Assembly: GCF_001625305.1 (NCBI RefSeq)
Contig: NW_017804498.1
Location: 361,466-425,465, forward strand
Source: Branchiostoma belcheri
Lineage: Eukaryota > Chordata > Leptocardii > Amphioxiformes > Branchiostomatidae
Direction: 5' to 3'
DNA length: 64,000 nucleotides
Under the pieces are notes generated by a model. The model ran no database searches and was not told the DNA's origin. It saw only the letters and a program-made list of their open reading frames with translations. Shown here piece by piece: positions 24,158 through 37,300 of the stretch (position 1 is the first letter of the stretch; the number at the start of each line of letters is the position of its first letter). The position numbers were made by a program, and so were the translations under genes.

Positions 24158-24171
24158 ACAAAATGGCGGCA
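24158..24171 (+). promoter_or_regulatory. YY1-like motif
   Basis: It reads ACAAAATGGCGGCA on the plus strand, the opposite orientation to the motif at 24032. It may mark transcription toward G-alpha or be the second half of a bidirectional promoter. Confidence 0.5.
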
Positions 24172-25054
24172 TTTTGGTGTGGATTTAACTTTTCTTCCTA
24201 GGAAAAAAGGTATTTTTTCCGTTTATCTGCCGCTTTTGTAACGATTGGTTTCACTTTCACCATTCGGAGTATTTACCAGTATTTATCCCAAATTAATAGC
24301 GTGCAATTTTGGAGTAAAAGGCATCGATCTCATTTTTCTGTGGGGAACAAAATGGTTGATCTTTTCCATGTAGTTTACACAGGTTTTGATTGATGAACCC
24401 TGAGCTTCGCGTTCGGTCCTGAGCTACAGTGGAACGTCTTTGGCACTTTCAGGTTCGGCTGTGTGCCCACCCAATATTTGTCTTGTCGTGTGGCGAAATT
24501 CGAGCCATTATTTGTTTCCATTGTTGCGAGCAGGCCGTAGATAGAGAGGTACGCTGTGGGGCGCAGGTATAGCGGACCTAAAGCCGCACCAAAACACTGC
24601 AAGGCCGCGACTGAACGCACGGCCTCACGTTACGTCACGTCAGATGTTGAGCAGGCCGCTATAAACGCTCTCCGGCGCTCTTTCCTCGCTCATTATGGCA
24701 TTAATATTCAGTGGAAGAGAGTGTCACGCAGTCCCGACCACTGTTATCCATGAACCGGCGTGCTTGTTTTCATGCCATGGCTCCATCGCTTTGATTTCTG
24801 CCCAATTTGAGCCCCGATTTCTTTATATATTGGATCGTTCGTTCCCCTACTCGCATATTTCACAGCCATCACAATTTTCCACCCATAGGAATATTGCACG
24901 GAGGGAGCGCGACCCCGAAGGAGGAACAGGAACGGGTGTGCCCGCCGGCTGGCTGCAGGATCCTACCTGCCAAGGATAGCCCGTACATTCGGCTTCAATC
25001 TGAACCGATCTGGTTGTATCTTTGCAGCGCTAGAGACTGTCCCCCCTGATTGGA

Positions 25055-25072
25055 ATGGAACATGGAGCCTAA
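25055..25072 (+). CDS. Overlapping upstream mini-ORF of G-alpha
   Basis: ATG GAA CAT GGA GCC TAA opens seven bases before the G-alpha start, in another frame, and ends just past it. Such an overlapping uORF could lower initiation at the main ATG. It matters only if the transcript includes it. Confidence 0.35.
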   Translation: MEHGA

Positions 25073-25178
25073 GAAAACCAAGGATCTAAAGGAAGCCTTT
25101 CTACGCAGCAGGACTATAGATGCAGAGCTTAACGAAGAGAGGAAGAAAAACAACGCGAGGTGCAACTGCTTACACTAG
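25062..25178 (+). CDS. G-alpha exon 1, with apparent one-base frameshift
   Basis: The ATG at 25062 has a good context (A at -3, G at +4). The first frame gives MEPKKTKDLKEAFLRSRTID, then AELNEERKK. It would run to a TAG that ends exactly at the splice donor (CTAG|GTAAGA). A second frame reads QREVQLLTLG, the canonical beta-1 strand, and splices in phase 1 to exon 2. The two frames meet at the run of five A (25146-25150). With one more base the exon would be 118 nt, the length of the same region in Gi-alpha. The upstream ATG at 25055 opens a five-codon ORF that overlaps this start. Confidence 0.82.
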   Translation: MEPKKTKDLKEAFLRSRTIDAELNEERKKNNARCNCLH

Positions 25179-28100
25179 GTAAGATTGCCAGCTGCTGCGG
25201 GGGAAAGCTGCTGTTTGGGTTTAATTATCTCTTGATGGCCGACACAGGAAGGAGATGCAAAGTATAATCATCTATTGTTGGAACACGCCTAAATGTACCG
25301 CAATTAGATGGCGATCTCGGTTAAAAATACAGGTAAATTGGCTCGGCATCCATGTCTATGGTCATGTGCCCTGCATTAAAATGTGCGGGTGATTTTTTTC
25401 CCCTTGCCGCGGGTGTTATATATTGTTAAGAGATGGTTTAGGGATGCCATACTGCCACATAAACACAAGATATTCTCCCACAGGAAGACTGACTCTTGTT
25501 TTGGTGATCAGTCAGGCGTACACAAAAGTGACAAAAGGAAAACAGATCCTCTTGTCCATTCATGTTATCGTTAACATTGGGCCTGTCACAAACCTCATTA
25601 GTATAATTAATTACCCCGGCCCAGAACCGTCTAGCCACAGTGTGGATTGTGAATGTTGAAGGAATCACCTCCCATTGAAGTGTATATGTTTTTTCTGGTT
25701 ACAGTTTCTATTGTTTACATTGCAGCCCTCCATAACAATCAGGCCAGCAGATGTAAGGAAATCGCCAGGTGACAATAACCGTGTTTCCTGGCTACGCCCA
25801 TTCATGTGTGACTGCTTGTTGACAATCATTCTCAATATGTTTGCATGTTTGAGGTCATTGTGGCCACTCCACGCAGGCGAGATATACATTGTATTTTTAT
25901 TTAGTTTTGAAGGCATCAAAAGGGGAATTTTTATAGAAGGTTGACCCTGGAATTACGATATCTGGCATCAACATGCATGAGTGATCAAATCATATATTGA
26001 AGTGCATGTCACAGATTTGTATTATTAAAAGAAAGAGATTTCCTGCACATATTGACCGTTGTTAGGCCACAGTAATTTAATTTATTGGTTCTTGAATTTT
26101 ACAAAATAATTCTTGATTGGCTTTAACAATATCAACATAGAAACTGACTCTAAGTCTAAGAGAAAAGTCTGTACCTTGGTAGTTGGTACACACAGTTCAG
26201 CAGAAAACATAGTCATTAGTCAGGTGACAGTTTTCTGCCTGCCTGCTGTTTTCATAATACACATGTATCCTGTTGCTGAGATTTTACATACAATGGTTCA
26301 AGAACCGAGGAATTGTATTGGTGTAGCCTAATGTGGCCTACCAGGTGACCCTTGGTGGGAAGGGATTACTTTGGACACTTTGGTGACATTGTAATAAGAT
26401 ACTAAACAAGTATTTAGTACCCATGTTGCCATCATGTTTGACCCTGCCCCCCCTAGCCTTTAAAGTCAGACCACCCAGTTTTGTAGGTGTACTGTCATGT
26501 AATAAGATTAAGTATGGATGGAACCTCTTTCCTGGGATATCATATTTTATTTTAAACCCATCCACCAAGAGGTTGCTTGTCCCCTAGGCCATCTTTTTTT
26601 TCTTGTTACCTCCGGATACTGAGGTATTGGGTGTGTTTGTCTGTGTGTTTGCTTGTGTTCATACAAATGTAGGTACAAATGTGTTTAAATGCAGTGGAGT
26701 GTCAGGGGAATTTAGTTACCACAGATTGACCTTAATGTCAAGTTGGAAAGCAGTAATGGCTGATAGGCTGGGGGAAGAGATGGCTCTACCCTTGCAGGTC
26801 ATCCACTGACTACCGGTAGGGCTTGATGATCACAAGGATCTGTCCAATGTCGTCCCTGGAAACATACATACTATAGAGATGACAGTTGAATATTTTGTAT
26901 GATTTTACTGTGTTCTTATAAAGAGAGAAATGCTTTATATAAAATATTTTTTCTTTGATGAAAACCGTCATATTAATGAATCACCTATAGTATTAGTAAG
27001 AATTTGTAGATACCAAATAATCTCAAAATCCTTTCGTGCACACAAAGCTTTCAAAGAGTCAGTAATACTCAGATGCTTTTTCCCTTACAGGTGTCACTAG
27101 CAATTTATAACAAGGCATTATTTTTCTCCATCCACTCCACTGCTTTTCCCTTACACCCCCTTTCCACTTGAGGCTGTGTTAAGCAACCAGGGATACCAAT
27201 TTGATTTTGAGCGAAAAATAATTTGGTCATGTAACGGATTTCATAGATAAAGAACACATTTTTGTACATTTTGTATGTCTTGTTGCCTCAAAAACCACAC
27301 TTTTATTACATGCAGTTATAACACCAAGGATCGCACACATCCAATTTTGGTCACTCAACATTCAGTGATCACTGTAGTGTGAAAAGGGATCCTAACAGGT
27401 GTCACAAGTGATTTTTAACGAGGTCTTATTTTTGTCCATCCACTGTAACAGCTGTGAAGTAATGTCCTTATTGACAATCCACTTCAATACAGTGTCTGTA
27501 CTTACATGCGCCTGAAAAAAAAACATCAGAATATGAACCTGCTAAAATTCAACATGGTGCTATTGTTGATGCAAAAGAGCTGATATGAGTTACTTAATTA
27601 GATTTTGTGGGCTATGAAAGATGCAATAGAATTTCAAAGAGGCTGTAACCGTAAGGTTTGTGATAACGTTTTGTTGATGCTAGTATTCTAATATTTTCTA
27701 TACTTGTGTGCACCCAATATTTTTCCTGTGCACCTAAATTTTCCCTAAATAATTCCCCCAAGTTAGTAGATTTTGAGCCCCGTATACATGTACTTGAGTA
27801 ATTTAAAGCAAACAGTAAATGTTCAAATAAATAATGCCTAATTAAATTGGACATATATATACAGACAGTTGTGGCGAACTAACTTTGTATGCTCCACCTC
27901 TACGGAGGATGAATGATGATGATGATGATGATATATATATATTTCTATATAATTTTGGTATAACACCATATGTTCCTGACCTGAATATTTGAAGCGTATT
28001 CTGAAAATTTAGAGTGTATTCCAAATATTCTGGTCCATTTCTGTTCTCCTTTGAATGTCAGATCAGAATGTTTCAAATGCTGTAAGAATGCCATAAGAAT

Positions 28101-30284
28101 GAGACAGAGTACCATCTAATTGAGAATTCTTTAGATTAGATATTCGCAGTTTGCATTCTAGAAATTTTCACAGCACTTCAAGTATTTGTGCCCATTTCTG
28201 AATATCCTTGCCCTATAGTCCAACAGCATTCAAAACATCTGAGGTAGAACTGAAATGAAAAATTCAAATATCAAGGAGTAAATAAAGTAAAAAAAAATCA
28301 TCAGGGACCTTAATAAAAGTTGTTAAAAATATTTACTGTAAAAAGGTCTTACAGCGGTCATTTAGTAGTCACATCTGTTTGTACTTTTGTGGTGTAGTGT
28401 TTATACACCCCATGCCAAGATAACTAAAGCCTTAATTTGGATTTAGACAATGTTTAGTCGACCAGGACTCTTGGAACTTGTTCCTTAGGGGCAAAACACC
28501 CCATAGGAGGTTGAACGTGGTTTCATATGGCTGTACTCAAAACCAGATTGTCTGTATTTTATTGGCAAACAACCAATGTCAGACACTGAACTTCCGAAGA
28601 TGTCCTATGAATATGTACATCCACATGTCTGGAACTTTTTCCTACAAACCCTGCAGGCCCCTTATGCCACAGCTATATCAACTACTAGTAATAGGGGTCA
28701 AAGTCATTACTTATCCTACCCTAAGCTAATATTTATAGTATTTTACGAAATACATGATGGTGTTGACACAGTATAGTTCTCATGTATTTGGTGAGCTGGA
28801 TCTCTTTTTCCAAGAACAAGATGATGAAAGCAAGCCTACATATGCTACCAATGATATCCTATGTTCATGAGATTAGAAAAGTGGCTCGCTGTTACTGAGC
28901 TGTGATGTAAATATGATAAAACTTCCACATTTGTCCCAATATACTAGTACATTGTGTGACAACTTTGAATGATTCCATTCTTCATGAACTTGAGAGATTA
29001 AAAAACTGTAGGCTATCCTCTGCTGTTGACTTGAACAAGAAATCAGGGATTTCAGACTTTTTGAAAGTATTTTGGATTTTCATAACCTTCAGTTCACCCC
29101 TTTCTTGAGCCTGTCCTTTTGATGTGTCATTCTGGCTGTCAATCTCTCCCACCCATGTGCTGTCAACCTACGCTGTCAAATGCTGTCTGCAAACAGATAC
29201 GCAAACCCGCAGTTCAGCCACCCAAAACAATACTTCCGTACAATAGATATGTATATGTTAAAATATGTCTAACTGTTGAGAAACCCTTACTCTGTACCTC
29301 ATGATTTGCTAGACAGAGAATGAACTTCAAGGCAGTCTCATGATTAATGCCCAGAGGCGATCCTACAAATAACGAGAGGAAAATGTCGTAAACCACTAGT
29401 TCATGCAATTAAGTGTTGCGTTCAAAAGTGGTAGATTTACTGGTAGTGTCTGGTTTCCAGTCAGCCCAGAATTTCCAGTGAAATATGTATCTATGCCAAT
29501 TTCTGGGGGATAACATGCCATTTACAATATAATTACTAGTACTAGTAGTACATGTACTAGAAGGAAATAAAATAAAATACTCTTTAAGTCGTGAAACCTT
29601 CGCAGAGATTTTATTTCAAAGGAGGAAAAGGGAGGTTTTCAGTGTTTTAAATTTGCTTTTGAAACAATTCTGTAGTACAGTAGTCATACAACTTAAAGGA
29701 ATTTAATTCGCTGTGGAGAAAAAAAAATGCAAAAATAAAACCAGTGCAAAAATTTCACATTTTACGTTTATCATCTTGATTTCCTGATGAGGTTTATCCA
29801 AAGGCAAATGCACTTCCTAATTGCCTTATCCAGGATGTGCTGTACTTTGGGTAGACAGGCCGACCATTTCCTCTGGGAGTCAACATTTATCCAGCTCAAA
29901 TAAAGCCACCAAGAGATTAGCGTAGTAAGGTATTTAAGGCACTTGACCCTAATCTGCATGTATATCTAACCAGGAGGACTTCTATTTTGTGACGCATTTT
30001 TTATTTAGTTAATGATTTTGTGAACATTCTTAGAGAATAGGTCGTTAAAAAATATAAATCTGGTGCCAAATAGCTACTTTTCGTACCTTTGATTTTGCGC
30101 TGGGTTTTTTTCCCTGTCCTCTAACTAAGCACAAACCCACAACTCAGTCACCCAAAACAATACTTGAATACCAGGAAGTACTAAAAAACCACTGGAGCAT
30201 TTTTTTTTATTTTCAGTCAGGATTGCTATTACCTCCATGAAAAATGGAGGTATTGTTTTTGGTCTGTCTGTATGTTTGTGTATG

Positions 30285-30356
<72 letters not shown>

Positions 30357-33300
30357 TAGTCATCATAACTTCAGAACATCTTTATGGATTGTGATGATAT
30401 TTGTTATATAGGTCGTAGGAAGACAAAGGACAAGGTCAAACATGGGCCTCCTGGTGGCTGATCTTGGTACTGCAGCAGAACTTCGGTTTTTTAAAAATCT
30501 CTTGAGTGAACATGCTATGGTCTTGACTTTTTGGTGACAGATCTAGATAGCATTTCCTGTCAGGAAAAAACATTTACAAAACTCTACATATTTCATGGAG
30601 GCATGATGTCTCTGAATTCTTGTTGCTTCTGGTCACATTATGTTCCTGAAAAGATCTGAGAATCCAGAAGTTTAACTTCTTGCTTCATCGAAGGGCTGGC
30701 TTCCAATTGTGCTTGCCAAGAAGGAGTCTGACATTGGCCTTGGAGTCGGCCTGGTTGAAAGCATGGCATACCCAGATTACCCACCCAACAATACACCCAA
30801 TTTAACTAACAGCCCTGACTCTCAACCTAATCTGTCTGTGGGCCACGTCAGGGACTGTCACATGACAATGTCTGTATGTGAACATGAAAGCTATGCCGCT
30901 CTGTCAGGGTGTGGCAAATTATGTATCGACTCATTGTTATGTGCACATAGCATGGGCTTACAGGTGTTTTCTTTCACTAATCCAAGTCTTGTACTTGTAA
31001 TCAAAATATCATATTGTACATTAAAGAGTTAATCTCTTAGCTTCCTGGCTGGATTTTTGGTGATTTGCCAAGGACTTTGTGTCAAGAATATCCTGTATTC
31101 TTGTATCAAGAATATCCTGTAACAGTAACCTTACACAAATATTTACTGGTGCCTGCCCAGTAAAAAAAATTGTTGCACAGCTCTAAATTGGGTGCGCAAA
31201 AGTGCACAATTTTGCACCCAATAGTTTGAGCCCTTCTTTTATATGTCCCTGTCTTTCTGATGATCTGTAATTGATCTGTATATACCTGTACAGAAAGCAT
31301 GTGCAATATAATAATACTATTATGGCAACATTAGCACAGTTGATCTTTGGTATCCTTCAATGTCCAGTGGGTTTTGATGAATCCTGTTTAAATTTACAGT
31401 TGCCCTACAGGCAAACATGGGATGCTATTTTTAACATAATGTGTTGGGTAACCATTGCTAGTGTGACAGGTGAACAATAATTCACTTGAACTTCTGTAGA
31501 CTTTTAACATAATTTATTGCTTATTTCGATGATCATGATAACCTATAAGTTAATGTTTTATTGGTGGACTTTAAGTGACCCTCTAATATTTACTTCTTGC
31601 TCTCAAAATCTTTTGTACGATAGAATTAAATCAGTGACATAGGAAAAGTAGCAAGTACTGTACATTATGCAGAAATATTGTGTTCGGTGTGTGTATGTTT
31701 GCTTAATGTGTGTCCATATAGGTATTTGAATGCAGTGGACTGGCAGGGATGGAGGGGGAAATTTGGTAACTGTAGATTGACAGGAAGATCCACCCATACA
31801 GTTATTGCATTAGTCACATTGGGTAAATGCAGTGTACTACCCACTTAGGGCTTGTCACAACAAGTTTCACGCAAACCCAGTGCGCCGCTTTCGAACACCA
31901 AATTCGTATCTTGGAATTGACGCTGTTACACTTTTATTTAGATACACCAAATTTTGGCGCATTTGGCATTGAAATGTCTGTTTTCTAATTCTCGGGTGGG
32001 TATGACATAAACAAAGTACTACTCGGTGTATTCCGCATCACCCTTGGTCCCAGCCCTCCCACGGATCGGATCTCCCTCCAGCCTTCGACCGTCGGGCGAT
32101 CCAACCTGCGGTCAGGCTGGTACCTTATGATGATTTCTTGTTTCCTGTCTACTTTTTTCTCATCATGATTATGACTGCACAGTTCTCTGAATGGAAAATG
32201 AATTGAATGCCATCTAGATAGATATCCACAATTGTGACCAAACAAGTATAATTTGTCATTTTCTTCATTTCAACCACTCAGTATATTAATAGACCAAAGG
32301 TAATAAAATCAGGAATGACTAAGACCATCGAATTCACCACAAAATCTTATTATCCTTCCAGCAGTGTAATAGCCATACATCTGATCATCCAACAGATTTC
32401 CTGTCATTAATTTTTCATGAAGGTTTCATTGTTAAAACGTATTATAATATAGATATAGATGTGGTAAAGAGCATTAGATATATAGTCCATTGGTACCGTA
32501 TGTGTGCATGGTGGACCATGGAATTAAGCGCAGTGTTACAGGATATAGATATTGTCAATTGCAACACACTTTAGTGCTTGATGGTCCTTGATTGTTTTGG
32601 GTGGCTGAGCGGTGGGTTTGTGTGTTTGTTTATCCAGACAGAGTAGGTTGACAGCACATGGGTCAAGAAGATTGACAAGCAGAATGGCACATAGTCAAAA
32701 GGTCAGACAGGAAATGGGGTGAATGGTGAAGATGAAGGTCTTGTTAGCTATAGCATTTCAGATTCATGCTCTGAAAAGAGGTAATAAAGTAATGGTAATT
32801 AGTTTTTGCTGACAATCTATTCTATTTCATGTTCTGTGCCCAAATGTTTTTTTCTGTGCAACTAAATTTCAAACCCTGCTCTTTCTACATGTATGGTCCC
32901 TGATGATCTAGGGATATACTAATCCCAAACTAATGTTGTATGCATCATACCCATTGAATGTTTTATGTAAGTTGTTTTTGTATTACATACCAAGTACAAG
33001 ATACTTTAAAGACTTTTTGTTGATAATTACAATACCAAGATGAATTATTGGGGGAGGGAAGGGTTGTTTAAAATTTTTTTCATGTCAGTAATTTTTCACA
33101 GCATTGAAGAGGTCAAGTACAAAAGGCTAATGCTAAACCTGTGTGTGGAATATCAAAGACATCACCACAGCAAGGGGTCTGGCATCTTTCCCAAGAAAAT
33201 TAAAAAATTCATAATCCCCACAATTTCCTGCATTTGAGGGACAGATATTGTGAAATAAAATTGTCCTCTGTGATATTCATTTAGAAACGTTTTTTTTATA

Positions 33301-34284
33301 ACATTTGGCTTTAGAATTAAGCTGTCTACACCTTAATTCTAATGTTAAATGTGACTCTGTTTTTAGATAATACAACTTAATTCTACAGCTATGCACACGC
33401 AATATTGGAAAGTGGTAATGTCCCCCTTTGGGTATCCTCAGAACGCCAACTTTTTACCTCACATTTGTAAAAGCTCTGAACAGTGGAAGGTCAAGACCTC
33501 CTTCTGTAGCAGCCCCCTGATTGGTTGGTCGCTTCGCTCCCTTGCCATCACCATTCTGCTAAGTAAAATAAGATCCTGGCTAGAGCCCTACTTGTCTAGC
33601 CTGGTGATATTTTCAATATTTCCTTTTTAAGCCAGCCAACCTCTAGGCAAGAGAGCAATCTCTCGCCCTGCTGCCTCTGACACCGGGCTCTACACGTCTA
33701 GACTGAGATTGCCAGCAATATTTATTACGGCGCTGACACGGTCTGAATTTCAAATGAAAGCAGAAGTGATATCGATAACTTACCACTGTGCTGACAAGAC
33801 GACATATCGGCCTGACGTTCGCTGCAAATCTGTGCACTATATTTATCTCCGAGCTGTCTGTGAATATCAAATTTCACAGTTGGCAGTGACTGCTTTGGTA
33901 TATTTTTCAGTAATTGTTATTGACTGATTTGAATTTCAAAGATCTAGCAGGGATGACACTTGACTCTTTACTGCTGTGGATGATGGAATTTTACCAAGTT
34001 ATTGTGCTGCTGACTAAAAATAGGAGAAGTTGTCAGATATAACTGATAGGTAATTTTTGAACAGACTTCATTATCCATTGCAGTATTGCAGTGACACGAA
34101 AAGGAATGAATTTCACACTCTTCTAATGTTACAGTAACACATTGCAGAGGTAAATGTGATATTTGGTCCATAGACATATGGCAGGATTGAGTTTTCGATG
34201 AATACTTGATACTCTGATTCTGGTTACAGTTTCTCAAAATAGATGACATAGCATCTTAAGGTTACCCATAGCAAACTTCAAAAT

Positions 34285-34329
<45 letters not shown>

Positions 34330-37300
34330 CATTCTGTTGTTTTTTTCAATAAAATTTATCAAGCAAAATGGAGGGGCAAAACTGCAAGTGCATTCTTGCC
34401 CTCTCACTCATATTGTCATAGAATTGTCAGTTAAATTGTATTGTGTGATACCTTAATTTTTTCCTGCAATTTCAATGGTTTTCTTAAAGTTTAAACTTTT
34501 GGTGGCTACATTTTACTTTTTGACAAAGTCAAAATTTTGCATTTATAAATCATTTTTTCTTTTCATTATTGTAAATTTTCTCGCTGAATCTATCGCTGAA
34601 TCAGTCTATGCATTCTCCCCGGCCCCTGGCTCCCATGATACATCATGTCAGGAAACTGAACTTTGAAGACAGGAAAGGAGATACTAAGTAACCTTTTCTG
34701 GTACCTTTGACCTAACTTCGTGTCTGACATGCCTAGCATGTGGAAATAACTATATATATATATATATATATATAATTATATATAATAACTATATGGAAGA
34801 ACAAGCAAACACACAAACAGATACTGAACACAAAACCTCCAAATATGGACGTAATTAAGTGCATTTCAGTCGAACCTAATTCTTTTGGGCAGAAGCCCAT
34901 GCCAGTGACTTCACTGACCAGGTTGGGATGTTTAGCTTGCACATTGTTGGAGGTTTACATGAGTCAAGTGGCCTATAGATCTACAACACTGGCGAGAAAA
35001 CCTTGAACAGCTGGCATCTGGCTCAGGAAACATTCCATATATGTCAAGTCAGCAACAAGTATAGAGGGTCCACTACGTCAGGAAGCAATAAATGTTTTTG
35101 CTCTGTGGGTACCATATGGAACCACATTTCTGCAAGATACCAGGGCTCTTACTTGATGAAACTCAGTTCAAATGTTGTTAGATAGGTATAAAGGTCAGGG
35201 AATAAACCCTAGCAAAAAATTGCTGACCCTACCCTTTATTGGGGGGACGGGTCTGACCTGACTGGCAAGAGCATAAAATTTTCAATTTGACATCTGAATT
35301 TCCAAACCTCTGAAACATTATTGCATTTTCAAAAGCAATAAATCATTTGAAATACGTGTCCTTTCACCAAAAATAAGTATTTGGAGACAGCGCAGGTCCT
35401 CATAAATTTCAGATAAACTGTTTAATTTTTGTTGGATAATACTTTAGCCAAAATCTTTCAAAAAATCCCTACCAATACAGACTCTTTTTTTCAGGACTGA
35501 AATTGGAAACGCAATATTTCTTTCCCTAGGCTTTATGTACAGCAGCACTAAGGGATGTATACTTAAAACTATTTTAAGGTTCAGGTACTGCACCTGAACT
35601 TTGACCCAACCTAGTCAAAATGGCAATTTGTACCGGTGAAAAATGCTAATAATTGCATATATACTCTGACCCATATCTTCCCACAGCATTGCTGCCGCGG
35701 CCAGGTTGGGTTTACATACGCCTGAAGGCATCACCTTGGTGACAAGTCCCTGGATCGCTTCCAATTTAACCATTTCCTAGAATTTGAAAGCATAGGTCTG
35801 TAAAAATCCACTTTTCAGTTGCTATAATGGTAGAGCCATCATCGCTAGTATGGCCTTGAGAGTAAAGGATTACATGTACCAGCACTTAAGGCATAAAAAA
35901 CAATACAGGGTTTAAAATACTGGGTGCATATATGCATTTTTGTGCACCCAAATTTGAGCACCTAGATATTTGTGTGGGTTACATCAGAGCTCAAACAAGT
36001 TCGAAATTTTTCTCGCCAGCTTAGGTACATGATCGGATCTGGGAGTGAAGTGACATAGACACAACGCGAGAAAGGGTCAGGAGGCATGTTCTCCCGGAAA
36101 TTAGGATTTTGAAGCCTTCAAAATCACTATTTTCCATGATGGTCCTTCGGTTTTTATATTTCTACCCAAGAATTTTGTCACTTTTGTCAGTCAAGGATGA
36201 GGGATTGGTGTAGAATTTTCTCCTCCAAACACCACAAAGTTCCTTCTAGACATATTAGGCCATTCCATCTAGATGTGGAATAGAGCGTAAAAGACTTTTT
36301 TGCCAGCACATACATGTAAGCACTAAGGGTGTATTAGAAACAATGCCATGGTTAGATGTACTGGTTCTAAAGCTGAATTTTCTTTGTCATCATATGCCAT
36401 GTTGTAAGGCCACACCGACTTAATTTTATGGATGACATCCGCGTGCGCATTGATTTCCGGCTGTTCTCAAAAAAAAAAAAAAAAAGACATGTCCTTCGAG
36501 GTTCTGGCCTGGCTCTAGGCCTGGGTAGTCCATGGTAGTTAGCAACTATACGGAGCTGGTGGTAACTCTGGAGGACGGCACTCAGGCTGCCGAATCTCCA
36601 CGAACTCAAGAACTCAGTAAATTGCATACTTTCAGTGCCAATTCATAAATGCCGCAAAAAGCCAGCATATGCCGGCTTGTCGTATACGTCGCTATGTACT
36701 GCCGTAAATTCACAACGCCAGCTTTGTATTCCTGTGGTTTAGTAGCATAATTTTTTATTTTTGGCTGGAATTTTGTTTTTACTCACCCGCGCGCACTAGT
36801 TTGGAGGTCTTCAGAGGATGTCATCCATAGAATTAAGGTGGTGTGGCCTAACTAGAGCACATGCTCTGGCGTCTGATTGGTTAAATGATTTGAAGAATGA
36901 TCTGGCTGTACTGGACAACCTACGGTAACCAAGGTGATGACATTTGGCGGCCCTTATAGTAATTGCACATAAGAGCTCCTACATACCCGGCAATGACTGC
37001 AAGGCTGGCCAAAAATAGCAGTCCTACCGGTCTGGCTATAAACAGGGAGCAGAAGATGGCTACTGAGGGGGTTTGGTGATGTGCTGTTTTGCAGAGTCAT
37101 TCCTGCATTACTCCGCATGTAGACCCTTAAAAAAAACAGTCTTGGACCCAGAATTATATCTTTAGGTCAATAATAAATTTCCTAGCATCCATCGATATCC
37201 CACCTGATGTAAAAGGATTTGAGATGAAAATTTGTTTATTACTGACAGCATTAGTAAGGACAATGACGGCATCTAGGTGATAGGTCAGACATATATGCTG

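Larger units (their letters stand above)
23773..25061. promoter_or_regulatory. Shared upstream region of divergent SERAC1 and G-alpha genes
   Basis: Only 1.29 kb separates the two start codons. The SERAC1-proximal half has two YY1-like ATGGCGGC motifs in opposite orientation (24032-24044 and 24158-24171) and two CCAAT boxes, also in opposite orientation (24069-24073 and 24128-24132). This is the usual look of a TATA-less housekeeping promoter. The G-alpha-proximal half (24500-25000) is richer in GC and CpG. A TTTGCAG at 25021-25027 could be the acceptor of a noncoding first exon. Confidence 0.6.
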
